Positions 1 to 8,503 of a stretch of DNA of 64,000 bases are shown piece by piece; positions within the stretch are counted from its first letter, which is position 1; every line of letters starts with the position of its first letter. The notes beneath the pieces were generated by a model. The model was not told the DNA's origin, did not search any database, and worked only from the letters and a program-made list of their open reading frames with translations. The translations under genes were made by a program, and so were the position numbers. This DNA is from JAICYJ01 sp045806525. Lineage in GTDB: Bacteria; Actinomycetota; Thermoleophilia; Gaiellales; JAICJC01. The stretch is from the NCBI GenBank assembly GCA_045806525.1, contig JBJMJD010000014.1, positions 10,102-74,101 of the forward strand, written 5' to 3'.

Positions 1-837
1 GATCTCCTGGGTGATCTCGGCCTGGCGGGCGCGGTTCATCTTCAGGGTGAGGTCGTCGATCAGGGTGCCGGCGTTGTCCGAGGCGTTGCGCATGGCCGTC
101 ATGCGGGCGCCATGCTCCGACGCGGTCGATTCCAGCAGGGCGCGGTAGATGGTGACCTCGAGGTACCGGGGGATCAGTTCGGCCAGGACATCGCGCTCGT
201 CCGGCTCGAAGATGTAGGAGCCCTCGACCTTGACCGCCTCGCCCGTGACCGCCTCCTCGGGCACCGGCAGCAGCTCGACCTCCTCCAGCCGCTGCGTCAG
301 CGCGGTGACGAAGTGGTTGTAGACCATCACCACCTGGTCGACCTCGCCCTGCTCGTAGAGGTCGGCCACCCGCTCGGCGATCGCCTGCGCGTCTGAGTAG
401 GCCGGACGGTCGGTGATGCCGGCGTAGTCGGCGGTCAGCGTCTGGCGGCGGAACCGCAGCGTGGAGGCGCCCCGCCGGCCGACCGCCAGCCACACCACCT
501 CCCGGCCGCCGGCGCGCTGCTCGCGCGCGATCTCCAGGGAGCGGCGGACGACGTTGGCGTTGAACGCGCCGGCCAGGCCGCGGTCGCCCGTCAGCGCGAC
601 CACGGCCACGGTCTTCACGTCGCGGCGGGCCAGCAGCGGCTGGTCGCTGAGATCGCCGGTGGCGGCCGCAACATCCACCGTCAGCTGCTGCATGCGGTCG
701 GCGTAGGGCCGCAGCGCCTCGATCCGTGCCTGTGCGCGACGCAGGCGCGATCCCGCCACCAGCTCCATGGCCTTGGTGATCTTCTTGGTGTTGTTGACGG
801 AGCTGATCCGCCGCTTGATGTCCTGCTGGGTGGCCAT
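1..837 (-). CDS. atpG: ATP synthase F1 gamma subunit (partial, C-terminus cut by window edge)
   Basis: Central-stalk rotor subunit of F1Fo ATP synthase, coupling proton flow in the membrane ring to catalysis in the alpha3beta3 head. 279 codons are open to the window edge. The N-terminal coiled-coil helix (MATQQDIKRRISSV) and the C-terminal helix (NRARQAEITQEI) are both recognisable, so only a few residues should be missing. The ATG at 837 overlaps the atpA stop as TGATG, which means translational coupling. Last gene visible of the atp operon; atpD and atpC are expected just outside the window. Confidence 0.95.
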   Translation of the reverse strand, partial: MATQQDIKRRISSVNNTKKITKAMELVAGSRLRRAQARIEALRPYADRMQQLTVDVAAATGDLSDQPLLARRDVKTVAVVALTGDRGLAGAFNANVVRRSLEIAREQRAGGREVVWLAVGRRGASTLRFRRQTLTADYAGITDRPAYSDAQAIAERVADLYEQGEVDQVVMVYNHFVTALTQRLEEVELLPVPEEAVTGEAVKVEGSYIFEPDERDVLAELIPRYLEVTIYRALLESTASEHGARMTAMRNASDNAGTLIDDLTLKMNRARQAEITQEI

Positions 838-2369
838 CAGACCGCGGCTGTGGCCTCTGTCTCCGTCGGCTGGAAGCTCTCGGAGAGGGACTCGGCCGCC
901 TTGCGCAACTCGGCCTCGGTTTCGTCGGAGAGCTCGCCGGTGTCCCGGATTGCAGTCAGCACCTTGCCGCCCGCCTCGAGATACTGGATAAGCTCGGCCT
1001 GGAAGCGTGGCACGTCGGCCACCTCGACCGGGTCGAGGAAGCCGTTGGTGGCGGCCCAGATCGATGCCACCTGGTTCTCGAACGGCCACGGGTTGTACTG
1101 CGGCTGGTTCAGCGTCGCCACCAGCCGCTGACCGCGCTTGAGCTGCTGCTGGGTGGTCTCGTCCAGCTCGGATGCGAACTGCGCGAATGCCTCCAGCGAA
1201 CGGTAGGACGCCAGATCGAGGCGGAGGCGGCCCGCCACCTTACGCATCGCACGGCGCTGGGCGTTGCCGCCCACGCGCGAGACCGAGATGCCGGCGTTGA
1301 TCGCCGGGCGAACGCCCGAGAAGAACAGATCCGGCTGCAGGAAGATCTGACCGTCGGTGATCGAGATCACGTTGGTCGGGATGTACGCCGAGACGTCGCC
1401 CGCCTGGGTCTCGATCACCGGCAGCGCCGTCAGCGATCCCGCGCCCAGCTCGTCGGACAGCTTCACCGCGCGCTCGAGCAGGCGCGAGTGCAGGTAGAAG
1501 ACGTCGCCCGGATAAGCCTCGCGGCCCGGCGGGCGCCGCACCAGCAGCGACATCTGGCGGTAGGCGTCGGCGTGCTTGGAGAGGTCGTCGTACATCAGCA
1601 GCGCGTGCTTGCCGTTGTAGAGGAAGTACTCGCCCATCGCGCAGCCCGCGTAGGGGGCCATGTACTTGATCGGGGCGGCCTCCGAGGCCGGGGCCGAGAC
1701 GATGATCGTGTAGTCCATCGCGCCGGCCGACCGCAGCGTCTCCTCCACCTGGCGCACGGTCGACGCCTTCTGACCGATGGCGACATAGATGCAGATCATG
1801 TCCTGACCCTTCTGGTTCAGGATCGTGTCCACGCAGATCGCGGTCTTGCCGGTGCCACGGTCGCCGATGATCAGCTCACGCTGGCCACGGCCGATCGGGA
1901 TCATGGCGTCGATGGCCTTGATGCCGGTCTGCACCGGCTCCTTCACGGGCTGGCGGTCGACCACGCCGGGGGCCTTGAACTCGAGCGGGCGCGTCTCTGA
2001 GGTCTCGATCGGAGGGCCGCCGTCGATCGGGTTGCCGAGTGGATCCACCACCCGGCCGATCAGCGCGTCGCCGACCGGCACCGACATCACCTCGCCGGTG
2101 CGCTTGACGGTGTCGCCCTCCTCGACCTTCTCCCAGTCGCCGAACAGCACCGCGGCGACGTTGTCCTCCTCCAGGTTCAGCGCGAGGCCGGTGACCCCGT
2201 GGGGCAGCTCAAGCTTCTCGAGCGCGACGCACGCCGTCAGCCCGTAGATGCGGGCGATACCGTCGCCGATCTGGATAACCGTGCCGACCTCTTCGATGTC
2301 GACATCAACCTCATAGCGCTCGATCTCGGACTTGAGGATCGAGGCGATCTCGTCTGGCCGTAGCTTCAC
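837..2369 (-). CDS. atpA: ATP synthase F1 alpha subunit
   Basis: Non-catalytic nucleotide-binding subunit of the F1 head. 510 residues, normal for the family. The Walker A loop GDRGTGKTA lies at residues 169-177 (the usual Gln is Gly here), preceded by a beta-barrel domain and followed by the conserved region around SVSRVGGNAQ. Starts with GTG overlapping the atpH stop by four bases (GTGA), a junction type used throughout this genome. Fourth from last gene of an operon in canonical order B-E-F-H-A-G. Confidence 0.97.
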   Translation of the reverse strand: MKLRPDEIASILKSEIERYEVDVDIEEVGTVIQIGDGIARIYGLTACVALEKLELPHGVTGLALNLEEDNVAAVLFGDWEKVEEGDTVKRTGEVMSVPVGDALIGRVVDPLGNPIDGGPPIETSETRPLEFKAPGVVDRQPVKEPVQTGIKAIDAMIPIGRGQRELIIGDRGTGKTAICVDTILNQKGQDMICIYVAIGQKASTVRQVEETLRSAGAMDYTIIVSAPASEAAPIKYMAPYAGCAMGEYFLYNGKHALLMYDDLSKHADAYRQMSLLVRRPPGREAYPGDVFYLHSRLLERAVKLSDELGAGSLTALPVIETQAGDVSAYIPTNVISITDGQIFLQPDLFFSGVRPAINAGISVSRVGGNAQRRAMRKVAGRLRLDLASYRSLEAFAQFASELDETTQQQLKRGQRLVATLNQPQYNPWPFENQVASIWAATNGFLDPVEVADVPRFQAELIQYLEAGGKVLTAIRDTGELSDETEAELRKAAESLSESFQPTETEATAAV

Positions 2370-2932
2370 GCTTCGCTCCCAACTGGCAGGGGTGTGGTGA
2401 TCAGTGCGCGGTGGATCTCGTCCAGCTCGCGCTGTACCGAGGCGTCCAGGAGGACGCCGCGGGCACGCAGCACGATCCCGCCGATGATCGCGGGGTCGAT
2501 CTTTGGCTCGAGCCGTGCCTGCAGGCCGGTGGCCTGCTCGATGCTCTGCTGCAGCTGCTGCGCCTGAGCGGGGGCGAGCTCGACGGCGGTGGTCACCTCG
2601 ATGTCCAGGATGCGCTCCTGCTCGGCGGCCAGCTCGGCGTAGGAGACGGATACGTCGTGCAGGAGCTCCAGCCGGCCGTTGTCGACCAGCACCAGCATCG
2701 CGTTTCGGACAAGCGGGTCGGCGTCCTTCAGCAGCGCGGCAACGATCCGCCGCTTGGACTCGGGCGGCAGCCGCGGGTTCAGCAACGAGCTCAGCGCCGC
2801 GCGGTCGGAGGCCAGCGACTCCATGAAGTCGCGCAGGTCGGCGTCCACGGCCGGCACGCGGCCGGCCTCTTCGGCGGCGCGAAACAGCGCCTCTGCGTAC
2901 ACCCGTCCACCGTGGTCGATCAGCTCCGCCAC
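2366..2932 (-). CDS. atpH: ATP synthase delta subunit (OSCP)
   Basis: Peripheral-stalk subunit that joins the b-subunit dimer to the top of the F1 head. 188 residues, mostly alpha-helical, of the F1 delta/OSCP family; the N-terminal six-helix domain covers about residues 1-105 and the C-terminal beta-alpha domain the rest (ending IHRALITTPLPVGSEA). Starts GTG at 2932, sharing one base with the atpF stop (TAGTG). Position between atpF and atpA supports the call, because sequence conservation in this family is low. Confidence 0.93.
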   Translation of the reverse strand: MAELIDHGGRVYAEALFRAAEEAGRVPAVDADLRDFMESLASDRAALSSLLNPRLPPESKRRIVAALLKDADPLVRNAMLVLVDNGRLELLHDVSVSYAELAAEQERILDIEVTTAVELAPAQAQQLQQSIEQATGLQARLEPKIDPAIIGGIVLRARGVLLDASVQRELDEIHRALITTPLPVGSEA

Positions 2933-3492
2933 TAGTCGCCGCCCTCCGCAGCCGTGCCCGACTCGGCAGGCGCGAACTGGCTGAAGTCGACGTCGGCCAT
3001 GGCCTCGTCGATCAGCCGACGCTGTTCGGTCTCGTCCAGCTGCCGGCGCACCACCTTCTCGGCCGTGGCGACGGTCAGGTCGGCCAGCTGGTCGCGGATC
3101 GCCTGTAGCGAGGAGCGTGTCTCGGAGTCGATCTCGTCCTTGGCCCGCTTCAGCAGCCGGTTCTTCTCGGCCTCCAGATCAGCGATGTCGCGGGCGCGCT
3201 GCTGCTCGGATGCCCGCCGTGCCTCCTCGATGATCTTGGTCGCCTCGCGGCGTGAGTCGGCGAGCGCCTGGCGGTACTCGGCCAGCGCCGACTGCGCCTC
3301 CTCGCGGGCGTGCTCGGCGGCGTCGATGTCGGCGGCGATGGCGTTGCGCCGCTCGTCGAGCGTGGCCTGGATCGGGCCGAAGGCGAACTTCTTCAGCACG
3401 ATCAGGACGATCACGAACGACACGATCGTCCAGAACATCAACCCGAAGTTGATGTCGATCAGGCTCGGTTTTGCGGCTGCCAGGATCAGCAT
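2932..3492 (-). CDS. atpF: ATP synthase Fo subunit b
   Basis: Peripheral-stalk subunit. 186 residues: one N-terminal membrane segment at about residues 17-36 (FWTIVSFVIVLIVLKKF), then a long charged helix rich in Glu, Arg and Ala that dimerises as a right-handed coiled coil and reaches up to F1. Starts ATG 13 bases after the atpE stop; the preceding CTAGGAG places a Shine-Dalgarno core directly on the atpE stop codon. Encoded between the c and delta subunits in the usual order. Confidence 0.95.
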   Translation of the reverse strand: MLILAAAKPSLIDINFGLMFWTIVSFVIVLIVLKKFAFGPIQATLDERRNAIAADIDAAEHAREEAQSALAEYRQALADSRREATKIIEEARRASEQQRARDIADLEAEKNRLLKRAKDEIDSETRSSLQAIRDQLADLTVATAEKVVRRQLDETEQRRLIDEAMADVDFSQFAPAESGTAAEGGD

Positions 3493-3505
3493 CTGCTCAG
3501 CGCTC

Positions 3506-3751
3506 CTAGGTGATCGCGTACGCGACGAAGGCCATGCCCAGGGCGTAGAACACGATCGCCTCGGTCAGGGCGAAGCCCAGCCACATCATGCCGGTCAGCT
3601 GACCGCGCAGCTCGGGCTGGCGCCCGACGGCCTCGATCGTCTTGCCGAAGATGATGCCGACGCCGATGCCCGGTCCGATGGCGCCGAACCCGGTCGCCAG
3701 ACCCAGCACGATGGTCTTTGCTGCGTCGTTGACGTTGCCTTGAACAGCCAT
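3506..3751 (-). CDS. atpE: ATP synthase Fo subunit c
   Basis: Ring subunit of the membrane rotor. 81 residues forming a two-helix hairpin: helix 1 is Gly-rich (GLATGFGAIGPGIGVGI), the polar loop is GRQPELRG, and helix 2 carries the ion-binding carboxylate Glu64 in GFALTEAIVF. I prefer the ATG at 3751 to an upstream in-frame start because TAGGAGAACA sits immediately before it, and that Shine-Dalgarno overlaps the atpB stop codon. The single carboxylate without the extra polar residues of Na+ rings suggests proton coupling. Confidence 0.95.
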   Translation of the reverse strand: MAVQGNVNDAAKTIVLGLATGFGAIGPGIGVGIIFGKTIEAVGRQPELRGQLTGMMWLGFALTEAIVFYALGMAFVAYAIT

Positions 3752-3758
3752 TGTTCTC

Positions 3759-4637
3759 CTAGTGGTCGGGGTGGATTGCTCCACCGATGTAGATGGCGGA
3801 AAGAGCGGCGAAGATGTAGGCCTGCAGCGCGGCGATCAGGGTCGCCTCCAGCAGGTAGAGGGCGACACCCATCGGGAAGCCGATGATGTGCACCGCAAAG
3901 GCGGCGTTGCCCAGCGACGCCGCCATCAGGGCGCCGACGCCCAGGAACACGGCGATCACGAGATGGCCGGCCAGCATGTTGAAGAACAACCGGAAGCTGA
4001 GCGAGACGAGCCGCACGAACTGGGACAGCACCTCGACCACGGCGATCAGGCCGAACAGGATGGCGGCGCCGAAGGAGCCGGCCCGCAGCGGCCGCACGGG
4101 CGGCAGGCCGGCGGGGATCCAGCTCTTGAAGTAGCCGCGAACGCCGTTGTAGCGGATGCCCTCGACGTGGGTGGCCACGAAGGTGACCAGCGTCAGGGTC
4201 AGCGCCACCGACAGGTTCGCCGACGCGGCGTAGATCTGCAGCTTGGGCACGTCCACCCCGAGCAGCTGCACGCTCTCGCCGCTGAACGGCAGCGGGATGA
4301 AGCCGATCACGTTCATCGCCCAGATGAAGATGAAGCAGGTGCCGACGTATGGGAACCAGATCCGCATCCCCTCCTCGGGCAGCCCGGCCTTGGCGATCTG
4401 GGTATAGGCGGTGTCGTAGACCAACTCCAGGAACGTCTGCCAGCGGCTGGGCTTGGGCCTCAGGCCCTTGCGGATGATCAGCAGCGGCACCAGGATCGCG
4501 ACGGCGGCCGACAGCCACAGGTAGACGACGCCCTTGTTGATGTCCAGCCCCAGCGGCAGATCGACGTAGGGGTGGTTGATGAAGTCCGTGAACTCCGAGA
4601 CCGGGTTGAAATCGGAGGAGGCCAGCAGCGACAGCAT
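3759..4637 (-). CDS. atpB: ATP synthase Fo subunit a
   Basis: Membrane stator subunit that forms the two proton half-channels against the c ring. 292 residues with about six hydrophobic segments; the first is at residues 36-55. The essential stator arginine is Arg216, in SLSFRLFFNMLAGH. The C-terminal pair of helices (LEATLIAALQAYIFAALSAIYIG) matches the family. It starts directly after the upstream subunit-I-like gene with no spacer, so it is part of the same transcript. Confidence 0.96.
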   Translation of the reverse strand: MLSLLASSDFNPVSEFTDFINHPYVDLPLGLDINKGVVYLWLSAAVAILVPLLIIRKGLRPKPSRWQTFLELVYDTAYTQIAKAGLPEEGMRIWFPYVGTCFIFIWAMNVIGFIPLPFSGESVQLLGVDVPKLQIYAASANLSVALTLTLVTFVATHVEGIRYNGVRGYFKSWIPAGLPPVRPLRAGSFGAAILFGLIAVVEVLSQFVRLVSLSFRLFFNMLAGHLVIAVFLGVGALMAASLGNAAFAVHIIGFPMGVALYLLEATLIAALQAYIFAALSAIYIGGAIHPDH

Positions 4638-5030
4638 CTAGGCGGTCCTGCCGGCGTGGGTGCGGATGTTGCGGTGCGTGAGGATGCGAGTGGCGATGTC
4701 GACCGTGACCAGCACCATGAACAGGACCACCGAGGATATCGCCAGGGTGCTGTCGTGGCGGGTGATCAGGAACAGCAGCAGCATGCCGATCCAGGGGCGC
4801 AGCAGCATGCTCGCGCCCAGCACACCGACGGCGCGGAGCGCGCCCATCTGCACGGCGCGGCGCTCCACCATCACCTGCACCACGCGGTTGCCGGCCCAGA
4901 TCGCCACCGCCCAGAACCAGCCCTCGAGCGGCAGGCCGGTCAGCGCGAACACCGGCAGCGCCAGGATCGCGAGCATGGCGTCCAGGTTGTGGAGGGCGAG
5001 CTTCTGCATTGTCGGAGTCTGGCTGCTCAT
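4638..5030 (-). CDS. atpI: AtpI-like membrane protein of the ATP synthase operon
   Basis: 130-residue membrane protein with about four hydrophobic segments, located where subunit I (assembly or stabilisation of the c ring) is normally encoded. The start at 5030 is chosen because its ATG overlaps the stop of the 64-residue gene upstream (ATGA); a longer frame to 5153 would overlap that gene and has no membrane character. Assignment rests on position and topology, since subunit I is poorly conserved. Followed without a gap by atpB. Confidence 0.75.
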   Translation of the reverse strand: MSSQTPTMQKLALHNLDAMLAILALPVFALTGLPLEGWFWAVAIWAGNRVVQVMVERRAVQMGALRAVGVLGASMLLRPWIGMLLLFLITRHDSTLAISSVVLFMVLVTVDIATRILTHRNIRTHAGRTA

Positions 5031-5221
5031 ATGTCCCGGTACTGGCGGTAGACGAGGTAGAAGCTGAGCGGCACCCCGATGGCGAATCCGACCGCCGCTC
5101 CTGCAAGCGCGTTGCCCGCCAACCAGCCGGCGCCGAGCCCGAGCGCCGCGCACACGATCAGCGCAGCGAGGAGGTACATCCCCGCGCCCGCCGCCCTCGC
5201 GGCGGGTCGCTGCTCACCCAT
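5027..5221 (-). CDS. AtpZ/AtpI-type small membrane protein
   Basis: 64 residues with two hydrophobic segments (MYLLAALIVCAALGLGAGWLA, and AVGFAIGVPLSFYLVY) separated by a short Gly/Ala turn, and a basic C-terminus (YRQYRDI). This is the layout of the ATPase_gene1 family, a helical hairpin at the head of atp operons with proposed Mg2+/Ca2+ transport or assembly roles. First gene of the atp operon here, about 47 bases downstream of a plausible promoter. No biochemical claim beyond the family is warranted. Confidence 0.7.
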   Translation of the reverse strand: MGEQRPAARAAGAGMYLLAALIVCAALGLGAGWLAGNALAGAAVGFAIGVPLSFYLVYRQYRDI

Positions 5222-5267
5222 GTGTCGGTCCCGTGCTCGCCGCCCTCAACATCCGGCGGGCGCAGGC

Positions 5268-5297
5268 AGTATGCCAGAAACGGCGACTATGTGACAA
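5268..5297 (-). promoter_or_regulatory. Probable promoter of the atp operon
   Basis: In the 139-base gap between tagO and the first atp gene, the minus strand reads TTGTCA (5297-5292), an 18-base spacer, then CATACT (5273-5268). This is close to the primary sigma factor consensus and shares its -10 box with the trp promoter at 29342. It is the only good match in the gap and would give a leader of about 40 bases. Confidence 0.55.
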
Positions 5298-5360
5298 CCT
5301 CGAATGCATGTTGCGATGGCCGCAAACCCGCATAGATCGGGAAAAACTGCGAAAAGGAGC

Positions 5361-6491
5361 TCATGCAGCCCGCTTGCTTTGTGGCACGTCCTCGCCACGC
5401 CGTGTTCGCAGCAGGCCGATCGCCCGCAGGTGCCTCGCCTTCAGGATCTCCAGTAGATAGATGACGTACACGGAGGTGCACACCGCCAGCAGCCCAAGCC
5501 CGACCAGCACCCCGACCGCCACCGGGCTCCAGTCGTGCCGGTGATTGGGGACGAACCGGATCGCCAGCGCCAGCGCCGACAGAATGCAGCACCAGCCGTA
5601 CAGGTAGAGGGCCGTGCGACGCTGCGAGAAGCCGATGTTCGCGAACCGGTGGTGGAAGTGCCAGCGGTCGGCCTGGTAGATCGGCTGGCCGTGCTTGATC
5701 CGCTTCAGGATCACGAACGACGTGTCGAGGATCGGCAGCGCCAGCACCATCAGCGGGAACACCAGGGACACGGCCGCCGCCGTCTTCAGGACGCCCTGGA
5801 TCGCGAGCGCTGCCAGCAGGTAGCCCAGCATCAGCGACCCGGAGTCGCCCATGAAGATCGTGGCCGGGTTGAAGTTGTAGATGAGGAAGCCGAAGGCGGC
5901 TCCGGCCACGATCGCGCTGATGGCGGCCGCATCGGCCCGCCCGAGCGACACGGATAGCACCGCGAAGGTGAGCGAGGCGATGCCGCAGAAGCCGGCGGCG
6001 AGGCCGTCCAGGCCGTCGATGAAGTTGACGATATTGACGATCGCGACGATCCAGAACACCGTCACGGGGTACTGCCAGACGCCCAGGTCGAAGGCGCCTA
6101 TGAGTGGCAGGGTGACGTGGTCGATGGTCACGCCGAGCGCCGCCGGGATGCACGCGATCAGCACGATGCCGAGCATCTTGGCGCCCGGGTGCAGCGGCCG
6201 GATGTCGTCCAGCGCGCCCAGTGCGCACATCAGCGCGGCGCCCGCGATGATTCCCCAGAACCCGTGGCTGTGGCCGAGCGCGGCCGACGGGATCACGATC
6301 GCACCCAGGATCGCCAGGCCGCCGAGCAGCGGCGTGGGGCGATTGTGCATGCGCCGCTCGTCCACCGAGCGGTCGACGATTCCCGTCATCCAGGCCAACT
6401 GCGAAACGACCGGCGTCAGCAGCACCGCCAGCAGGAACGCGACCGCGAAGCCCACCACGGCCGCCTGATAGTCGATCAGCCCGCCGTTCAT
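5361..6491 (-). CDS. tagO: Undecaprenyl-phosphate GlcNAc-1-phosphate transferase (WecA/TagO/MraY family)
   Basis: Transfers a sugar-1-phosphate from a UDP-sugar to undecaprenyl phosphate at the cytoplasmic face, the first step of cell-wall polymer or teichoic-type glycan synthesis. 376 residues with about ten membrane helices. Family motifs are present: Asp-Asp at 95-96 (LGALDDIRPL), NFIDGLDG at 156-163, the FMGDSGS loop, and the HFHHRF histidine motif. Start ATG at 6491 follows a TACGCT box by nine bases and has no Shine-Dalgarno. In Actinobacteria this gene often precedes atp, as here. The exact sugar cannot be told from sequence. Confidence 0.9.
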   Translation of the reverse strand: MNGGLIDYQAAVVGFAVAFLLAVLLTPVVSQLAWMTGIVDRSVDERRMHNRPTPLLGGLAILGAIVIPSAALGHSHGFWGIIAGAALMCALGALDDIRPLHPGAKMLGIVLIACIPAALGVTIDHVTLPLIGAFDLGVWQYPVTVFWIVAIVNIVNFIDGLDGLAAGFCGIASLTFAVLSVSLGRADAAAISAIVAGAAFGFLIYNFNPATIFMGDSGSLMLGYLLAALAIQGVLKTAAAVSLVFPLMVLALPILDTSFVILKRIKHGQPIYQADRWHFHHRFANIGFSQRRTALYLYGWCCILSALALAIRFVPNHRHDWSPVAVGVLVGLGLLAVCTSVYVIYLLEILKARHLRAIGLLRTRRGEDVPQSKRAA

Positions 6492-6500
6492 GTCGGCAAA

Positions 6501-6506
6501 AGCGTA
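6501..6506 (-). promoter_or_regulatory. -10 box TACGCT upstream of tagO
   Basis: TACGCT followed by nine bases (TTTGCCGAC) and the tagO ATG, in the 33-base gap after upp. No Shine-Dalgarno is visible, so the transcript would be nearly leaderless. Confidence 0.5.
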
Positions 6507-6524
6507 CAGGAGCGGTCGGGCACG

Positions 6525-7172
6525 CTACCGCGTCCCGTACAGGCGGTCGCCGGCGTCGCCCAGGCCGGGCAGGATGAAGCCCTGGTCGTTGAGCTCGCGG
6601 TCGAGCGCCGCGACCACCACCTCGACGTCGGGATGGTCGGTCTCCAGGCGGGCCACCCCTTCCGGCACGGCCACCAGCGCCACCATCGTCACCCGGCGCG
6701 CGCCCTGCTCCTTGCAGAGGCGGATCGCGGCCGACGCCGACCCGCCGGTTGCCAGCATCGGGTCGAGCACGATCACGTCGCGCTCGGCCAGGTCCCCCGG
6801 CAGCTTGCAGTAGTACTCGACCGGCATCAGCGTCTGCTCGTCGCGGTAGAGGCCCACGAAGCCGACGCGGGCGACCGGGATCAGATCGAGCACGGCGTCC
6901 AGCATGCCGACGCCCGCGCGCAGCACCGCCACCACACCGAGCTTCTTGCCCGACACGCGGTGCGCGGGCGCCAGCTCCAGCGGCGTCCGCACCTCGGTCG
7001 GCTCCAGCTCGAGGCCGCGGGTGGCCTCGTAGCAGAGGAATGCGGCCAGCTCGCCGGCCAGCAGTCGGAAGTCGCGGGTGGTGGTGTCGCGGTCGCGCAG
7101 CAGACCGAGCTTGTGCTGCACCAGCGGGTGGTCAACGACCGTGAGCGCCGCGTAGCTCGTGGAATCAACCAT
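6525..7172 (-). CDS. upp: Uracil phosphoribosyltransferase
   Basis: Pyrimidine salvage enzyme: uracil + PRPP to UMP. 215 residues. The PRPP-binding loop DPMLATGGS is at 137-145, the uracil-binding tail (FILPGLGDAGDRLYGTR) is intact, and HPLVQHKLGLLRD at about 15-27 is the normal family start. The first ten residues (MVDSTSYAAL) are an atypical extension encoded by a 32-base repeat that recurs after the HMG-CoA lyase gene at 42523. The ATG abuts the glyA stop (TAGATG), so it is translated with glyA. Cytoplasmic. Confidence 0.96.
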   Translation of the reverse strand: MVDSTSYAALTVVDHPLVQHKLGLLRDRDTTTRDFRLLAGELAAFLCYEATRGLELEPTEVRTPLELAPAHRVSGKKLGVVAVLRAGVGMLDAVLDLIPVARVGFVGLYRDEQTLMPVEYYCKLPGDLAERDVIVLDPMLATGGSASAAIRLCKEQGARRVTMVALVAVPEGVARLETDHPDVEVVVAALDRELNDQGFILPGLGDAGDRLYGTR

Positions 7173-7176
7173 CTAA
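7145..7176 (-). repeat. 32-bp gene-junction repeat, copy 1 (glyA stop / upp start)
   Basis: On the minus strand, from the end of glyA into upp, these 32 bases differ by one base (G for A) from 42523-42554 on the plus strand. The shared core includes TTGATTCCACGAGCTACGCG. It covers TTAG of the upstream stop, the ATG and the first codons of upp. Confidence 0.8.
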
Positions 7177-8471
7177 ATGGTCGAGTACCCGTGCGCGAAG
7201 GCCGGGTACAGCGGCCGCGCCGCCATCAGCTCCCGCGTCCGCTCGCGCAGCGCCCTCAGGTCGGCGACCGGATCGAGCGTCTCCAGGATGATCGCCGCCA
7301 CCTCGCGCATGTCGTGCTCGTCCAGGCCGCGCATGGTTGCGGCCGGCGTGCCGATGCGGACGCCGGACGCGATCGTGGGCGGACGCTCGTCGAAGGGAAC
7401 GGTGTTGCGGTTGACCGTGATCGCGACCTCGTGCAATCGCTCCTCGGCGTCCTTGCCCGACCACCGGGTAGTGCGCAGGTCGAGCTGCAGCAGGTGGTTG
7501 TCGGTTCCGTCGGTGAGCAGCCGCAGGCCGCCGTCCATCAGGGTTTGGGCAAGGGTCGCCGCGTTGGTGACGACCTGCCGCTGGTAGTCGCGGAAGCCCT
7601 CGCTCTGGGCGATCTTGAAGCAGACGGCCTTGGCCGCGACGACGTGGCAGAGGGGACCGCCCTGCAGACCCGGGAACACCGCCCGGTCGACGGCCTTGGC
7701 GTGCTCGGCGCGCGACAGCACCAGGCCGGCGCGCGGCCCGGCCAGCGTCTTGTGCGTGGTCGAGGTGACCACGTCGGCGTGCTCCACCGGGTTCGGGTGC
7801 AGGCCGGCCGCGACCAGCCCGGCGAAGTGCGCCATGTCCACCATCACCATGGCGCCCACCTCGTCCGCGATCTCACGGAAGCGGGCGGCATCGATGACCC
7901 TTGGGTAGGCGGAGGCGCCGGCCACGATCAGCTTCGGCCGCACCTCGTGCGCCAGCCGCCGCACCTCGTCGAAGTCGATCAGCGAGTCCTCACGGCGGAC
8001 GCCGTACGGGTGCACGTCGTAGAGACGGCCGGAGAAGTTGACCTTGAGCCCGTGGGTGAGGTGGCCGCCGTGGTCGAGGCGCAGGCCCAGGATCGCGTCG
8101 CCGGGCTCGATCAGGGCGAAGTAGGCGGCCATGTTGGCCGGCCCGCCGGCATGCGGCTGGACGTTGGCGTGGTCGGCGCCGAACAGCTCCGTGGCGCGGT
8201 CGATGGCGAGCTGCTCGACCTCGTCCACCCACTCGCAGCCCCCGTAGTAGCGGTGCCCCGGATAGCCCTCGGCGTACTTGTTCGTCAGCACCGAGCCGAC
8301 CGCCTCCAGCACCGCTGGCCAGGTGAAGTTCTCGGACGCGATCAGCTCCAGCTGATCGCGCTGGCGGCCCAGCTCACTGTCGATCAGCGCCGCGATGGCG
8401 GGATCGGTCTCGGCCAGCCCGGCCGTCTGGAACTGCCTCAAGGTGTGCTCGGCCGTGGCCACCGGCACCAC
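7173..8471 (-). CDS. glyA: Serine hydroxymethyltransferase
   Basis: PLP enzyme: serine + tetrahydrofolate to glycine + 5,10-methylene-THF, the main one-carbon source. 432 residues. PLP lysine is Lys241 in STTHKTLAGPRAG; the substrate/PLP region SENFT (47-51) and the YAEGYPGHRYYGG motif are intact. Start is GTG; three alternative GTGs occur within the first dozen bases (8471, 8468, 8462), and AAGGGGG precedes them, so the exact start is uncertain by up to three codons. Directly followed by upp. Confidence 0.96.
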   Translation of the reverse strand: MVPVATAEHTLRQFQTAGLAETDPAIAALIDSELGRQRDQLELIASENFTWPAVLEAVGSVLTNKYAEGYPGHRYYGGCEWVDEVEQLAIDRATELFGADHANVQPHAGGPANMAAYFALIEPGDAILGLRLDHGGHLTHGLKVNFSGRLYDVHPYGVRREDSLIDFDEVRRLAHEVRPKLIVAGASAYPRVIDAARFREIADEVGAMVMVDMAHFAGLVAAGLHPNPVEHADVVTSTTHKTLAGPRAGLVLSRAEHAKAVDRAVFPGLQGGPLCHVVAAKAVCFKIAQSEGFRDYQRQVVTNAATLAQTLMDGGLRLLTDGTDNHLLQLDLRTTRWSGKDAEERLHEVAITVNRNTVPFDERPPTIASGVRIGTPAATMRGLDEHDMREVAAIILETLDPVADLRALRERTRELMAARPLYPAFAHGYSTI

Positions 8472-8503
8472 CCCCTTCGTCGTCGGATCGGCTCGTGGCG
8501 ATG

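Noticed and set aside
3595..5106. 503-codon minus-strand frame over the atp genes
   Set aside because: Out of frame with atpB, atpI and atpE and without any family resemblance.
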